Shown here piece by piece: positions 8,913 through 16,637 of a DNA stretch of 64,000 nucleotides. The notes under the pieces were generated by a model, which was not told the origin of the DNA, ran no database searches, and was given only the letters and a program-made list of their open reading frames with translations. The translations under genes and the position numbers were made by a program. This stretch comes from CAZJKE01 sp964546585 (lineage in GTDB: Bacteria; Planctomycetota; Phycisphaerae; Phycisphaerales; SM1A02): contig CAZJKE010000007.1 in NCBI GenBank assembly GCA_964546585.1, forward strand, positions 1 through 64,000, read 5' to 3'. Position 1 is the first letter of the stretch, and the number at the start of each line of letters is the position of its first letter.

Positions 8913-9886
8913 CACGCCGCAACTTCCCTGATGACCGTCTGTCGCCGAGGGTCAACACGATCTCTCAGACGCTCTCCCAGGGCGTTCAGAGAAACCAGCG
9001 TCATTGCGATGCACAGGCAAGGCCACGCCAGCAGCCACCACCGAGAGTGCACGATATTGAGTTCGCCGAGGCCGTCGGCCGCAAGGTTGCCCCAACTCGG
9101 CAACGGCTCTCGGATGCCAATCCCGAGGAAGCTCAAGAATGCCTCCGAGAGAATGGCCGCCGGTACGGTCAATGTGGCGTACACGATGATCGACCCGACG
9201 AGACCGGGAAGAAGGTGCCGGATGAACCTGCGAACCGGTGGAACACCAATCGCCCGCGCCGCCTCCATGGCCGGCCTCGCCTGCAGGCTGAGTACCTGAC
9301 CACGCACGACTCTGGCGACGGTCAACCAGCTCACTGCCCCAATGGCAACAAACAGTGTCCCGACGTTGATTGCCTCTCGCAGGCGAGTGCCAGAGCCGCC
9401 CATGTTTTCCGCGAGACCATCGGCTGCTACGGCGATCAGCACGACCAGCATGATGGCCGGGAGACCGTAGAGCACATCTACCAGGCGCATCATGGCGGCA
9501 TCCGTCCGCCCGCCTTTGACGCCCGCAAGTGATCCCCATGCAGTACCCAACAAAACTGCGATGCATGCAGCGCTGAGACCCACGCCGACACTGACCAGCC
9601 CTCCGACAACGCATCGCGCCAGAACGTCCCGGCCCAGGCGATCGGTGCCCAATGTCGTGAAGAATGGTCCTCTCTCTCGCAACTGGTCAAGTTGTTCTTG
9701 TTGCGATATCGAGTGTGGTGCCCATGTCGGCGGCATCAGGGCGGCAGCGCTGTCCGTCCGTTCAAACCGTCGCACACCATCGCTCGACGAGACGGCCCAT
9801 GGCAGCAACGAACCGCCGACGATCGCCGTCATCGCAATGATCGCCACGCACGCCCAGGTCCAACCCGCTGCCTTCCAATGCCTCAC
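8912..9886 (-). CDS. Peptide-type ABC transporter permease (DppC/OppC-like)
   Basis: A 324-residue inner-membrane permease. There is an N-terminal membrane segment (WTWACVAIIAMTAIVGG), then a soluble loop, then the DppC signature FTTLGTDRLGRDVLARCVVG, and several more membrane segments with an EAA-type loop (EAARAIGVPPVRRFIRHLLP). A GTG start at 9886 is used; TACGAT lies 6 nt upstream on the minus strand. It is paired with the ATPase gene but without DppB or DppA, so the rest of the transporter must be encoded elsewhere or the pair is a remnant. Confidence 0.85.
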   Translation of the reverse strand: MRHWKAAGWTWACVAIIAMTAIVGGSLLPWAVSSSDGVRRFERTDSAAALMPPTWAPHSISQQEQLDQLRERGPFFTTLGTDRLGRDVLARCVVGGLVSVGVGLSAACIAVLLGTAWGSLAGVKGGRTDAAMMRLVDVLYGLPAIMLVVLIAVAADGLAENMGGSGTRLREAINVGTLFVAIGAVSWLTVARVVRGQVLSLQARPAMEAARAIGVPPVRRFIRHLLPGLVGSIIVYATLTVPAAILSEAFLSFLGIGIREPLPSWGNLAADGLGELNIVHSRWWLLAWPCLCIAMTLVSLNALGERLRDRVDPRRQTVIREVAA

Positions 9887-9892
9887 ACGGGT

Positions 9893-9898
9893 ATCGTA
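9893..9898 (-). promoter_or_regulatory. -10-like TACGAT before the GTG start of the permease
   Basis: On the minus strand TACGAT lies 6 nt before the GTG at 9886. There is no Shine-Dalgarno, so a leaderless transcript is likely if this is the promoter. Confidence 0.35.
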
Positions 9899-9912
9899 TG
9901 ACTAGCGGCCTG

Positions 9913-10659
9913 TTAGATGGGCCTGCCCGCGGAGTCGGATGCCTTCGGAGGTGGCGGGGACAGCATGAGATCAAGTCGCTCTTCAACTACTTCGTCAAAA
10001 TTTTCCTCGGTCTCAATAAGTCGCTCGCGCATCGCCGCGACGTGTTGCTCAAGTCTCTCGATGTAGAGGTGCTGGGCCCGGATGCCTATCGCGATTCTGC
10101 CTCGCATGAGCAGTCGCAGTTCTTCAATTGACGCCGCGGCCTCTGAAGAGTCCATGCCGAATTCATCACGAATCCTATCGACATCATGGGCGACCCGCCG
10201 CATTTCCGCATCCAGTTTCAATTCCGCCACCTTGACCTCGAAGAGATCCGGATCGGACTGGCGGAGATCCACGAGTGAGGCGAGGCGACGCCCTTGCCTC
10301 CGAATGAGACGCTCGAAAGCGTCTGGGTCCGACTCACACATCGCGCGGAGTTGAGCGGCAAGATCGGGGTCGACTTCCTCGGCCACCCGCATCGTCTGTT
10401 CGATCATCTCGGGCGTCAGTGGTCGACCCCCGCGTTCGCCTCGTTCGCCGCGCCGAGGGGCGCGAATGTCCCGAGGCCCACGATCCGCCGGCACAAGGTC
10501 ACGCGGAACCGGGGGGAGCCCGTCATGTGGTTGCATCGCAAGCATGGAAGCATGCAGACATGTCAATCCATCACACGAGCTTGACTCAGCCGATACGAAG
10601 TTCGCTGCCGCGAAGAGAAGCACTACGCCGCCGCCCACACACATTGTTTGTCGCATCAT
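9913..10659 (-). CDS. Secreted/periplasmic helical protein of an ECF sigma cassette
   Basis: A 248-residue protein. A signal peptide spans about residues 1-25 (GGGVVLLFAAANFVSA). A Pro/Arg/Gly-rich spacer (RAPRRGERGERGG) follows, then a long charged, helical C-terminal region (MIEQTMRVAEEVDPDLAAQL, HLYIERLEQHVAAMRERL). A strong GGAGGAG lies just before the tandem ATGs at 10659/10656. It is the third gene of a sigma / membrane anti-sigma / periplasmic-protein run. Periplasmic helical proteins in such positions (CnrX- or CpxP-like in general shape) can act as sensors. I see no sequence proof of that family; the role is inferred from context. Confidence 0.65.
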   Translation of the reverse strand: MMRQTMCVGGGVVLLFAAANFVSAESSSCDGLTCLHASMLAMQPHDGLPPVPRDLVPADRGPRDIRAPRRGERGERGGRPLTPEMIEQTMRVAEEVDPDLAAQLRAMCESDPDAFERLIRRQGRRLASLVDLRQSDPDLFEVKVAELKLDAEMRRVAHDVDRIRDEFGMDSSEAAASIEELRLLMRGRIAIGIRAQHLYIERLEQHVAAMRERLIETEENFDEVVEERLDLMLSPPPPKASDSAGRPI

Positions 10660-10689
10660 TGTCTCCTCCGATGTCATCCCAGTGGGAGA

Positions 10690-11169
10690 TCAGTCGGTCA
10701 GCATCCCATACTGCCAGAGTTCCAGATCGTGCCGCATATCGTCAAGGTCCAATCGCAGTTCCGCGAAGGCCATCTCGCGGGTCTCAGCGAGATAGGCGAA
10801 TTCGCCCATGTCGAGATCGTCGTAGAGGAGTTGTTCATCCTCGAGCGACAGTACGGCGTGCTGCATGGGCGGCTGGGGAATCGGTGACATGCCGAAGCGA
10901 ATCGCCACGACGGCGGCAAGGACAAGGCAGGCCGCCATCGCCAATCTCCGAATGCCGACCCGGCGATCGAATCGGAACAGGACAGCGGGCTCCGGGTCTG
11001 CCTGACGGTCGGCAAGCCGAGGCAGCGATGCTGCCAGAATCCGACGGGCCATGGCTGGATCGCTCTGTGGCTCAAGCAGCACACGAAGGCCATCTTCGAG
11101 CCGTTGTTCCCGCGGTGACAGGCCGCCGCCAGCGGTGTCGTGATCTCGTTGTCGTCTGTGTGCGCTCAT
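10690..11169 (-). CDS. Predicted membrane anti-sigma factor
   Basis: A 159-residue protein. It has an N-terminal cytoplasmic domain (MSAHRRQRDHDTAGGGLS, then LEDGLRVLLEPQSDP), a single membrane segment at about residues 88-107 (LAMAACLVLAAVVAIRFG), and a short acidic periplasmic tail (LEDEQLLYDDLDMGEFAYL). It lacks a clear HxxxCxxC zinc finger. It starts 17 nt after the ECF sigma gene, with GAGGG upstream. Topology and position fit a single-pass anti-sigma factor that holds the sigma factor at the membrane; the assignment is contextual. Confidence 0.6.
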   Translation of the reverse strand: MSAHRRQRDHDTAGGGLSPREQRLEDGLRVLLEPQSDPAMARRILAASLPRLADRQADPEPAVLFRFDRRVGIRRLAMAACLVLAAVVAIRFGMSPIPQPPMQHAVLSLEDEQLLYDDLDMGEFAYLAETREMAFAELRLDLDDMRHDLELWQYGMLTD

Positions 11170-11185
11170 AACTTCGTCAATCCCT

Positions 11186-11803
11186 CTAACGACCCTCTTG
11201 GGGCGCAATTGCCCTTTCGTCTCCGGGATTCTGGTCTTCATCCTCAGAGTCCATATATTTTCGCAACTTTGCCAAAGCCCGATGTCTGCGGGCTAGAACG
11301 GTCCCCAGAGGGGCCTCAAGGACCTCTGCGATCTGCCGGAAACTCAGGCCCGCCACATGCCGCATGTGAATGATCTCCTTATCGGGCCCCGACAGGTGCG
11401 AGAGAGCCTCTCGGAGTCGCGCCAGATCCTCGTCCAGCACCACATCCCCCGGCTCGTCTGGCCGCTCTGTCCCGCCAGCCAGAATGCCGATCATCTCGTT
11501 TTCCATTGGCCGAGCCTGTCGCTGCCGACGACGCATCTCGTCCCGAAGGCGATTCACAGCGATCCGAAACAACCACGCCTCGAATTTCCCAAGTTCGGTA
11601 TAGGTGCCAATTTTGGCCGCAACGGTACAGAAAGTCGACTGGGTCATCTCCTCAGCGAGTTCCTCATCGCCGCACTTGGAGCGGATAAGGCAGAAGACTC
11701 GGTGGCTGTATGCGTTGATCACATACTCCCAGCCAGCCTCGTCGCCCTGTGTGGCGGCGGCCAATTGTCGCTGCAATTCCTGTTTGTCTCTTTCGGAGGC
11801 CAT
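11186..11803 (-). CDS. ECF-type RNA polymerase sigma factor
   Basis: A 205-residue sigma-70 family protein with region 2 (EYVINAYSHRVFCLIRSKCG, ELAEEMTQSTFCTV, FEAWLFRIAVNRLRDEMRRR) and region 4 helix-turn-helix (LSHLSGPDKEIIHMRHVAGL, FRQIAEVLEAPLGTVLARRH). The ATG at 11803 is used; the TTG one codon earlier at 11806 is less likely. It heads a minus-strand cassette with an anti-sigma-like gene and a periplasmic protein. A 7-bp-stem palindrome (11822-11839) lies just upstream and may be a regulatory site. Confidence 0.9.
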   Translation of the reverse strand: MASERDKQELQRQLAAATQGDEAGWEYVINAYSHRVFCLIRSKCGDEELAEEMTQSTFCTVAAKIGTYTELGKFEAWLFRIAVNRLRDEMRRRQRQARPMENEMIGILAGGTERPDEPGDVVLDEDLARLREALSHLSGPDKEIIHMRHVAGLSFRQIAEVLEAPLGTVLARRHRALAKLRKYMDSEDEDQNPGDERAIAPQEGR

Positions 11804-11821
11804 CAAACGCTGCCATCGTGG

Positions 11822-11839
11822 CTCCCCCCAACGGGGGAG
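11822..11839. promoter_or_regulatory. Perfect hairpin/palindrome upstream of the ECF sigma gene
   Basis: CTCCCCC (11822-11828) and GGGGGAG (11833-11839) flank a CAAC tetraloop. It lies between the divergent starts of the sigma factor (11803) and the exchanger (11896). It could be an operator or a structure in the sigma mRNA leader; no direct evidence separates these. Confidence 0.4.
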
Positions 11840-11878
11840 AACCTATCAGATTGCGTCCACCGGCTCCCGACTGCCTCT

Positions 11879-11884
11879 TACAAT
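11879..11884 (+). promoter_or_regulatory. -10-like TACAAT before the CaCA exchanger
   Basis: TACAAT followed by CGCCGCCGACC and the ATG at 11896, an 11-nt gap. The context TACAATCGCCG is the same as before gspE (2620). No Shine-Dalgarno is present. Confidence 0.4.
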
Positions 11885-11895
11885 CGCCGCCGACC

Positions 11896-12891
11896 ATGGG
11901 TTGGATCAACGAATTCGCATCATCCCTCGGGGGCAGCGTCACGTGCCTCGTGATCGGCATTGCTGCCCTCCTGGGGGGTGGTCACTGGCTCGTGGAGGGT
12001 GGCGTTATTGTCGCTCGGCGGCTCGGGGTGAGCATGCTGCTCATCGGGATGACGGTCGTGGCGTTCGGCACCAGCTGCCCCGAATTGGCTCTCAATGTCA
12101 TCGCGGCGGCCGATGGCAACTCGTCGCTCAGCTTTGGCAATGTCATCGGATCGAACATTGCCAACATCGGCCTGGTGCTCGGGATTGGAGCTGTGATCTG
12201 CACCATTCCCGTCGGCAGCAGGGTCGTCAACTGGGAACTGCCGGTATTGATCGCCGCGTCGGCCATTGTGGCGTGGGGAACATGGGACGGTTCACTGGGA
12301 ACCCGAGGAAGCCTGATTCTGCTGGGGTGCTTTCTGGTGGTCATGGCAACTTGGTTTCTCCTTGCGATCAAGGATCGAGGAGATCCACTGGTGCAGGAAA
12401 CAATTGAATCGTTGCCGGATCGGGGGCGGACGCTGGCCAAAGGTGGCGTCTACCTGTTGATCGGACTTGCAATGTTGATCATCGGTGGGAAGTCGACGGA
12501 GGTCGGTGCCGTGTCGTTCGCAAGGCTGATCGGCGTCAGTGAAGTGCTCATAGGCGGGACGATCGTCGCCGTAGCAACAAGCCTGCCCGAGGTCGTTGTC
12601 ACCATCATGGCCGCTCGCCGCGGTCACCCTGATCTGGCGGTGGGCAATGTGGTTGGATCAAACCTGTTCAATATCTTGTTTGTACTGCCAGTGGCGGCGC
12701 TGGTTCTCCCCATCGAAATCGCGGACTTGGCGGAAGTCCACCGCTATCTCATCGGGATGCTTCTGCTCACCGTATTGCTCTGGCCCATCGCCGCCACCCA
12801 TCGGAAGAGCGTCCGCCGCGGCGAAGGCATCTTCTTGCTGATGCTGTTTGTGGGCATGCTGGTGTGGGCGGTGCTCGCAGACGGCGTTTGA
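11896..12891 (+). CDS. Calcium/sodium antiporter, CaCA family (YrbG-like)
   Basis: A 331-residue inner-membrane exchanger made of two inverted halves of about five membrane segments each. The alpha-repeats are clear: GTSCPELALN with GNVIGSNIANIG in the first half, and ATSLPEVVVT with GNVVGSNLFNILF in the second. Both conserved acidic residues of the ion site are present. The family exchanges Ca2+ for Na+ or H+. The ATG at 11896 begins MGWINEFASS just before the first membrane segment; an open frame upstream lacks family character. It converges on dnaB, whose stop is 7 nt away. Confidence 0.9.
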   Translation: MGWINEFASSLGGSVTCLVIGIAALLGGGHWLVEGGVIVARRLGVSMLLIGMTVVAFGTSCPELALNVIAAADGNSSLSFGNVIGSNIANIGLVLGIGAVICTIPVGSRVVNWELPVLIAASAIVAWGTWDGSLGTRGSLILLGCFLVVMATWFLLAIKDRGDPLVQETIESLPDRGRTLAKGGVYLLIGLAMLIIGGKSTEVGAVSFARLIGVSEVLIGGTIVAVATSLPEVVVTIMAARRGHPDLAVGNVVGSNLFNILFVLPVAALVLPIEIADLAEVHRYLIGMLLLTVLLWPIAATHRKSVRRGEGIFLLMLFVGMLVWAVLADGV

Positions 12892-12898
12892 CACCGTG

Positions 12899-14419
12899 TT
12901 AGACCGGCAGGTCGCCGTAGTCGCCGTCGGCGGTATCCGCGGAGAATGTGGTCGCGACGCCGCCGCCATCCAGGCCCGGTGGGGCTGTGGCGGGTGACCA
13001 GTCGTAGAACCGGGTACAGGTATTGTCCCAAGTCAGTTTCACGGTGTCCGTCGGACCGTTCCGCTGTTTGGCAATGATCAACTCCGCCAGCGACATCTTG
13101 TCAGCATTCGCCTCAACCCACGCAGGGTTGTTGTGGTGGTAGTAGGCCTCGCGGTGCAGCATGGCCACAACATCCGCATCCTGCTCGATGGATCCAGATT
13201 CGCGAAGATCACTCATCCGCGGACGATGTCCTTCTCGCTGCTCGGCGGCCCGGTTGAGTTGACTGAGACAGATGACCGGCACATGGAGTTCTCGTGCCAA
13301 CGCCTTGACGCCGCGGCTGATCTCACTGACTTCCTGCTGCCGCGACTCGCTGCGTCTGCCGCTGGACATCAATTGCAGGTAGTCGACAAAGACCGCGCCG
13401 ATGTCGTGGGTCTGCTTCAATCGCCTCGCCTTGGCCCGCAACTGCATGATTGAGAGCCCGGGCGTATCGTCGATGTAGAACGGCGCGTCGTGCAATTCGT
13501 TACAGGCGCGGAGGATGGCCTGAAAGTCAGAATCGGCGAGCATGTTTCGGCGGATCTTGTGCCCGGCCACACCCGATCGAGAACTCAGCAATCTCTGCAC
13601 CAGTTGCTGACGGCTCATCTCCAAACTGAAGAAACCCACGGATGTTCCCCGAGACACCATGTTCTCCGCAATGTTCAACGCCAGAGCAGTCTTGCCCATC
13701 GAAGGTCGAGCAGCAATCACGATCATCTCGCTGGCCTGCAAACCACTGGTCAACTCATCCAGTCGCCCAAAGCCCGTGGCGACACCGGTGAGGACGCGAC
13801 CCTCATTCTGTTCCATCTGGGCGATCGCGTCGCTGATAAGTTGCTGAAGCGACTCGGCATGTCGCTGCTCCGACTGCTGCGCGATACGGAAGATGCGACT
13901 CTCCGCTTCATTGAGAATCTGCCGAGGATCTTCGGGGCTGTTGTACGCATCGTTGAGAATCTCGCCCGCGGCGGCGATGAGCTGCCGAATGACCGATTTC
14001 TCCTTCACCAGCCGGGCGTAGTGGGATGCACTGGCGGCACTGGGTACCGCCCTTGCGATCTCCAACAGGTACTCCACCCCGCCAACCGCCTCCAACACCT
14101 GCCGATCAGTCAGCCGTTGTTGCAACTGAACCAGATCGACGGTCGAGTGGGTGTTGTAGATGTCCGCCATGGCCTCGAAAAGCAAGCCATTGGCCTTCTT
14201 GAAGAAATCATCGATTCCCTGGACGATCAGGAGCACATCGTTGAGAACGGATGGGTCCAGCAGGATCGAGCCCAGAAGACTCGACTCGGCTTCCAGGGCG
14301 TGAGGTGGCAGCCCTTCAAGAAGGCGGCCGATCGCCTCGGGCCTCCCGGCAGCGGGCGGCTGTTCCGATCGCGTGGAAGCGATGATGACGTCGGGTTGTT
14401 TTTCGATGTGTTCGCCCAT
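12899..14419 (-). CDS. dnaB: Replicative DNA helicase DnaB
   Basis: A 506-residue hexameric 5'-3' helicase of the replication fork. The N domain (LPPHALEAESSLLGSILLDP) is followed by a RecA-like ATPase with Walker A ARPSMGKTALALNIA, GFFSLEMSRQQLVQRL, IDDTPGLSIMQLRAKARRLK, Walker B GAVFVDYLQLM, and the DLRESGSIEQDADVV motif near the end. The ATG at 14419 (MGEHIEKQPDV) is preferred; the 40 residues upstream in the open frame have no domain character. No intein or insertion is visible; the length is normal. Confidence 0.95.
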   Translation of the reverse strand: MGEHIEKQPDVIIASTRSEQPPAAGRPEAIGRLLEGLPPHALEAESSLLGSILLDPSVLNDVLLIVQGIDDFFKKANGLLFEAMADIYNTHSTVDLVQLQQRLTDRQVLEAVGGVEYLLEIARAVPSAASASHYARLVKEKSVIRQLIAAAGEILNDAYNSPEDPRQILNEAESRIFRIAQQSEQRHAESLQQLISDAIAQMEQNEGRVLTGVATGFGRLDELTSGLQASEMIVIAARPSMGKTALALNIAENMVSRGTSVGFFSLEMSRQQLVQRLLSSRSGVAGHKIRRNMLADSDFQAILRACNELHDAPFYIDDTPGLSIMQLRAKARRLKQTHDIGAVFVDYLQLMSSGRRSESRQQEVSEISRGVKALARELHVPVICLSQLNRAAEQREGHRPRMSDLRESGSIEQDADVVAMLHREAYYHHNNPAWVEANADKMSLAELIIAKQRNGPTDTVKLTWDNTCTRFYDWSPATAPPGLDGGGVATTFSADTADGDYGDLPV

Positions 14420-14528
14420 CCGTGAGCGTGACGCTAACTCCCCCGCGAGATTTTCGCCCGGTATCGACAGGCGAGGCACTGCCACCGGCAGATCGACCGG
14501 ACGGCCAAGGCCGCTCCAACTCTGCCGA

Positions 14529-14864
14529 TCAGGCCTCAACCGGCGCGGCTGACTCCAATTCCATTTCGATGTTGTTCGATGGCTCCCCCACGGCTTCTCG
14601 CATGAGGCGACCGATCTTGAACTTCACGGTTCGACGGGCCGGGACGGGTACACGCTCAAGCGTCCGAGGATTCTGCGCCATCCGAGGTGCGCGATTGCGC
14701 GGCTCGAATACGCCGAAGTCACGAAACTCCAGTCGCCTTCCTTCACCCAACTCCCGTATGACATTGTCCAGAAAAGACTGCACAATCAATCGCACATCGG
14801 ATCGCTTGTACTTCGTCTCTTCTGCGATCCGGTCGATCAATTCCTTCTTGGTCGTGGTATCCAT
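14529..14864 (-). CDS. HU/IHF-family DNA-binding protein
   Basis: A 111-residue nucleoid-associated protein. The dimer helices (KKELIDRIAEETKYKRSDV, FLDNVIREL) and the beta-arm region (LEFRDFGVFEPRNRAPRMAQ, ARRTVKFKIGRLMREAV) are all present. HU dimers bend DNA. It carries a short acidic C-terminal extension (EPSNNIEMELESAAPVEA) beyond the usual 90 residues. The ATG at 14864 is the first Met of the fold. It starts upstream of dnaB on the same strand with a 109-bp gap and may be co-transcribed. Confidence 0.92.
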   Translation of the reverse strand: MDTTTKKELIDRIAEETKYKRSDVRLIVQSFLDNVIRELGEGRRLEFRDFGVFEPRNRAPRMAQNPRTLERVPVPARRTVKFKIGRLMREAVGEPSNNIEMELESAAPVEA

Positions 14865-15293
14865 GCTCGGCAACCCCACTTTCCTTCTCAAGTGTCTCTC
14901 GCTGAAGAGCGTGAGGGCTGCAAGCACTCCTCGCTCTTCTCCTCTTCCTCGGTTGGCTCGCCGACACGGTATTCGGAGTCCAACAGTCACGCGAGCATAC
15001 TCGCACGAGCGTTCAACTCCGCTTCACCGTGATCTGGACGAGCCTCCCTTCCGCTTCCTACCGTTGCCCGGCCAACCACGGCACGAGCAACACGCTCAAA
15101 CTCCTTCAAACTCCACTGTGCAGTATGGGGGGAGGCTGGTGAAGCGTCAAGGGTTCTTTCTTCCTCCCTGCCTCCATTCGTGGACACTCGGTGGACGATT
15201 AGGGGAGTTGGGAGGTATTTTTCCTTCCTTCTGGAGAGGTCGAGGGGTATCATCCCCCCCCTTGCCCGAGACCAACGGCTTGGAATCACCCTC
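14865..15293. other. Divergent intergenic region HU / trkA
   Basis: There is no convincing gene here. Open frames across it run into trkA or HU in other frames and lack protein character. It holds pyrimidine-rich tracts (about 15150-15175 and 15215-15235) and a TATCAT hexamer at 15248-15253 that could be a -10 for trkA with a leader of about 35 nt. No riboswitch consensus was recognised. Confidence 0.5.
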
Positions 15294-16634
15294 ATGAACA
15301 TCATTGTCTGTGGAGCTGGCGAAATCGGGGGCCACGCTGCGGAAGTTCTCGCCGAGAAGGGCGTGAATGTCACAGTGGTGGATGGCGACCCCGATGCCCT
15401 TGCGGCGCTCGGGGAGTCACTCGATATCGCGACCGTCGCCGGCCGACCCGCGGCCGCCGAGGTGCTCTCGCGTGCCGGCGCAGCGGATGCCGATGTGGTT
15501 TTCGCCGCAACAGATGAGGATGAAGTCAATCTGCTCGCCGCGTCCACAGCGTCCTATCTGGGTGCCGATCGCACATTCGCGGCGGTCACGCACAGCACCT
15601 TCCTCCGCCGCGAAGCGGTCGACTATGCCCGGATGTTTTCAGTCGACGCGCTGATCTGTCCACCATTTCTCACCGCGCAGGCCATCGCCTCGCACCTTCG
15701 CAACCCCGCGGCACTCAAGGTCGAACGCCTTGCTGGGCACGCCGTTGAAGTTCAGCAGTTTGAGGCCAGCGCCGGTGCGTCTGGGCTCGGGCGGCATCTG
15801 GCGGATGTCGAATTGCCCAAGGGTGCACGGCTGGCGGCCATTACCCGCAACGGCAAGACCTATCTGCCAAGCGGTGACAGCACGGTCAGCGAAGGTGATG
15901 AGGTTCTCCTGGTCGCCAACTCCGATGTCTTTCATGACGCTCGACGCGTCTTCCGTTCCAAGGATGCCGGCCGCCGCAGCGTCGTGATCATGGGCGGGCC
16001 GCCCATCGCCGTCTGGCTCTGCCGCGCCCTGAAGAACAAGGGGTTCTCCGTCCGGCTGTTCGAGACCAATCCTGAGCGGGCGGAGGAACTCGCTGAAAAA
16101 CTCGACTGGGTCACCGTCATCCAAGACGATCCTACTGACCCGGGAGTCTTCACCGACGAGCACCTCGAAAACGCGGATGCCTTCGTCGCCCTGACCAGCG
16201 ACGAACACAACATCCTCGGGTGTGCCTGGGCTGCAGGGCTGGGCGTGGAGGAGACCTATCCGGTTGTCGCTCGAACCGACTACACCCCGTTTGTGAAAGC
16301 AATGGGCATCACGCTGTCCTTCAGCCCCCGGCACCTGGCGGTGCGGGAGTTGCAGCAGTTGATCCGCCGCGGGCAGATGACGGAAGTAGCCTCGCTCGCA
16401 GGGGACGAACTGGCGATCTACCGGATCAGGGTCGGCGGTGGTGCGACCGTCATCGGAAAGCCCCTTGCAGCCCTGCCGCTCATGCCCGATTGCATGGTCG
16501 TCATGCTGGAACACGGTGATCAAGGCGGGACTGTGCCGGGAGCAGATGTGGAACTGCAGGAGAAGGATGTCGTTTTCATTGTGGTCCACCGGGGTTTCGA
16601 GGGCAACTTGCGGCGGCTGTTCGGAGTGGTTTGA
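15294..16634 (+). CDS. trkA: Trk potassium uptake regulatory protein TrkA
   Basis: A 446-residue peripheral membrane protein that gates TrkH. Two tandem RCK units are visible: the first NAD-binding Rossmann (IIVCGAGEIGGHAAEVLAEK, with acidic end VTVVDGD) plus TrkA_C (AVEVQQFEASAGASGLGR), then a second Rossmann-like half (VVIMGGPPIAVWLCRALKNK, VRLFETNPERAEEL) plus its own C domain (VGGGATVIGKPLAALPLMPD). The ATG at 15294 directly precedes the first strand. It is followed 3 nt later by trkH, forming a classic two-gene operon. Confidence 0.93.
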   Translation: MNIIVCGAGEIGGHAAEVLAEKGVNVTVVDGDPDALAALGESLDIATVAGRPAAAEVLSRAGAADADVVFAATDEDEVNLLAASTASYLGADRTFAAVTHSTFLRREAVDYARMFSVDALICPPFLTAQAIASHLRNPAALKVERLAGHAVEVQQFEASAGASGLGRHLADVELPKGARLAAITRNGKTYLPSGDSTVSEGDEVLLVANSDVFHDARRVFRSKDAGRRSVVIMGGPPIAVWLCRALKNKGFSVRLFETNPERAEELAEKLDWVTVIQDDPTDPGVFTDEHLENADAFVALTSDEHNILGCAWAAGLGVEETYPVVARTDYTPFVKAMGITLSFSPRHLAVRELQQLIRRGQMTEVASLAGDELAIYRIRVGGGATVIGKPLAALPLMPDCMVVMLEHGDQGGTVPGADVELQEKDVVFIVVHRGFEGNLRRLFGVV

Positions 16635-16637
16635 CCA

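Noticed and set aside
13490..14425. 311-residue open frame on the plus strand opposite dnaB
   Set aside because: Antisense shadow of a clear DnaB gene; composition follows the complementary codons and has no domain.
15121..15293. K+/c-di-AMP riboswitch upstream of trkA
   Set aside because: No ydaO-type conserved segments could be recognised.
14987..15547. 186-residue minus-strand frame in the HU/trkA gap
   Set aside because: Ser/Ala-rich, overlaps the start of trkA and has no domain or start signal.
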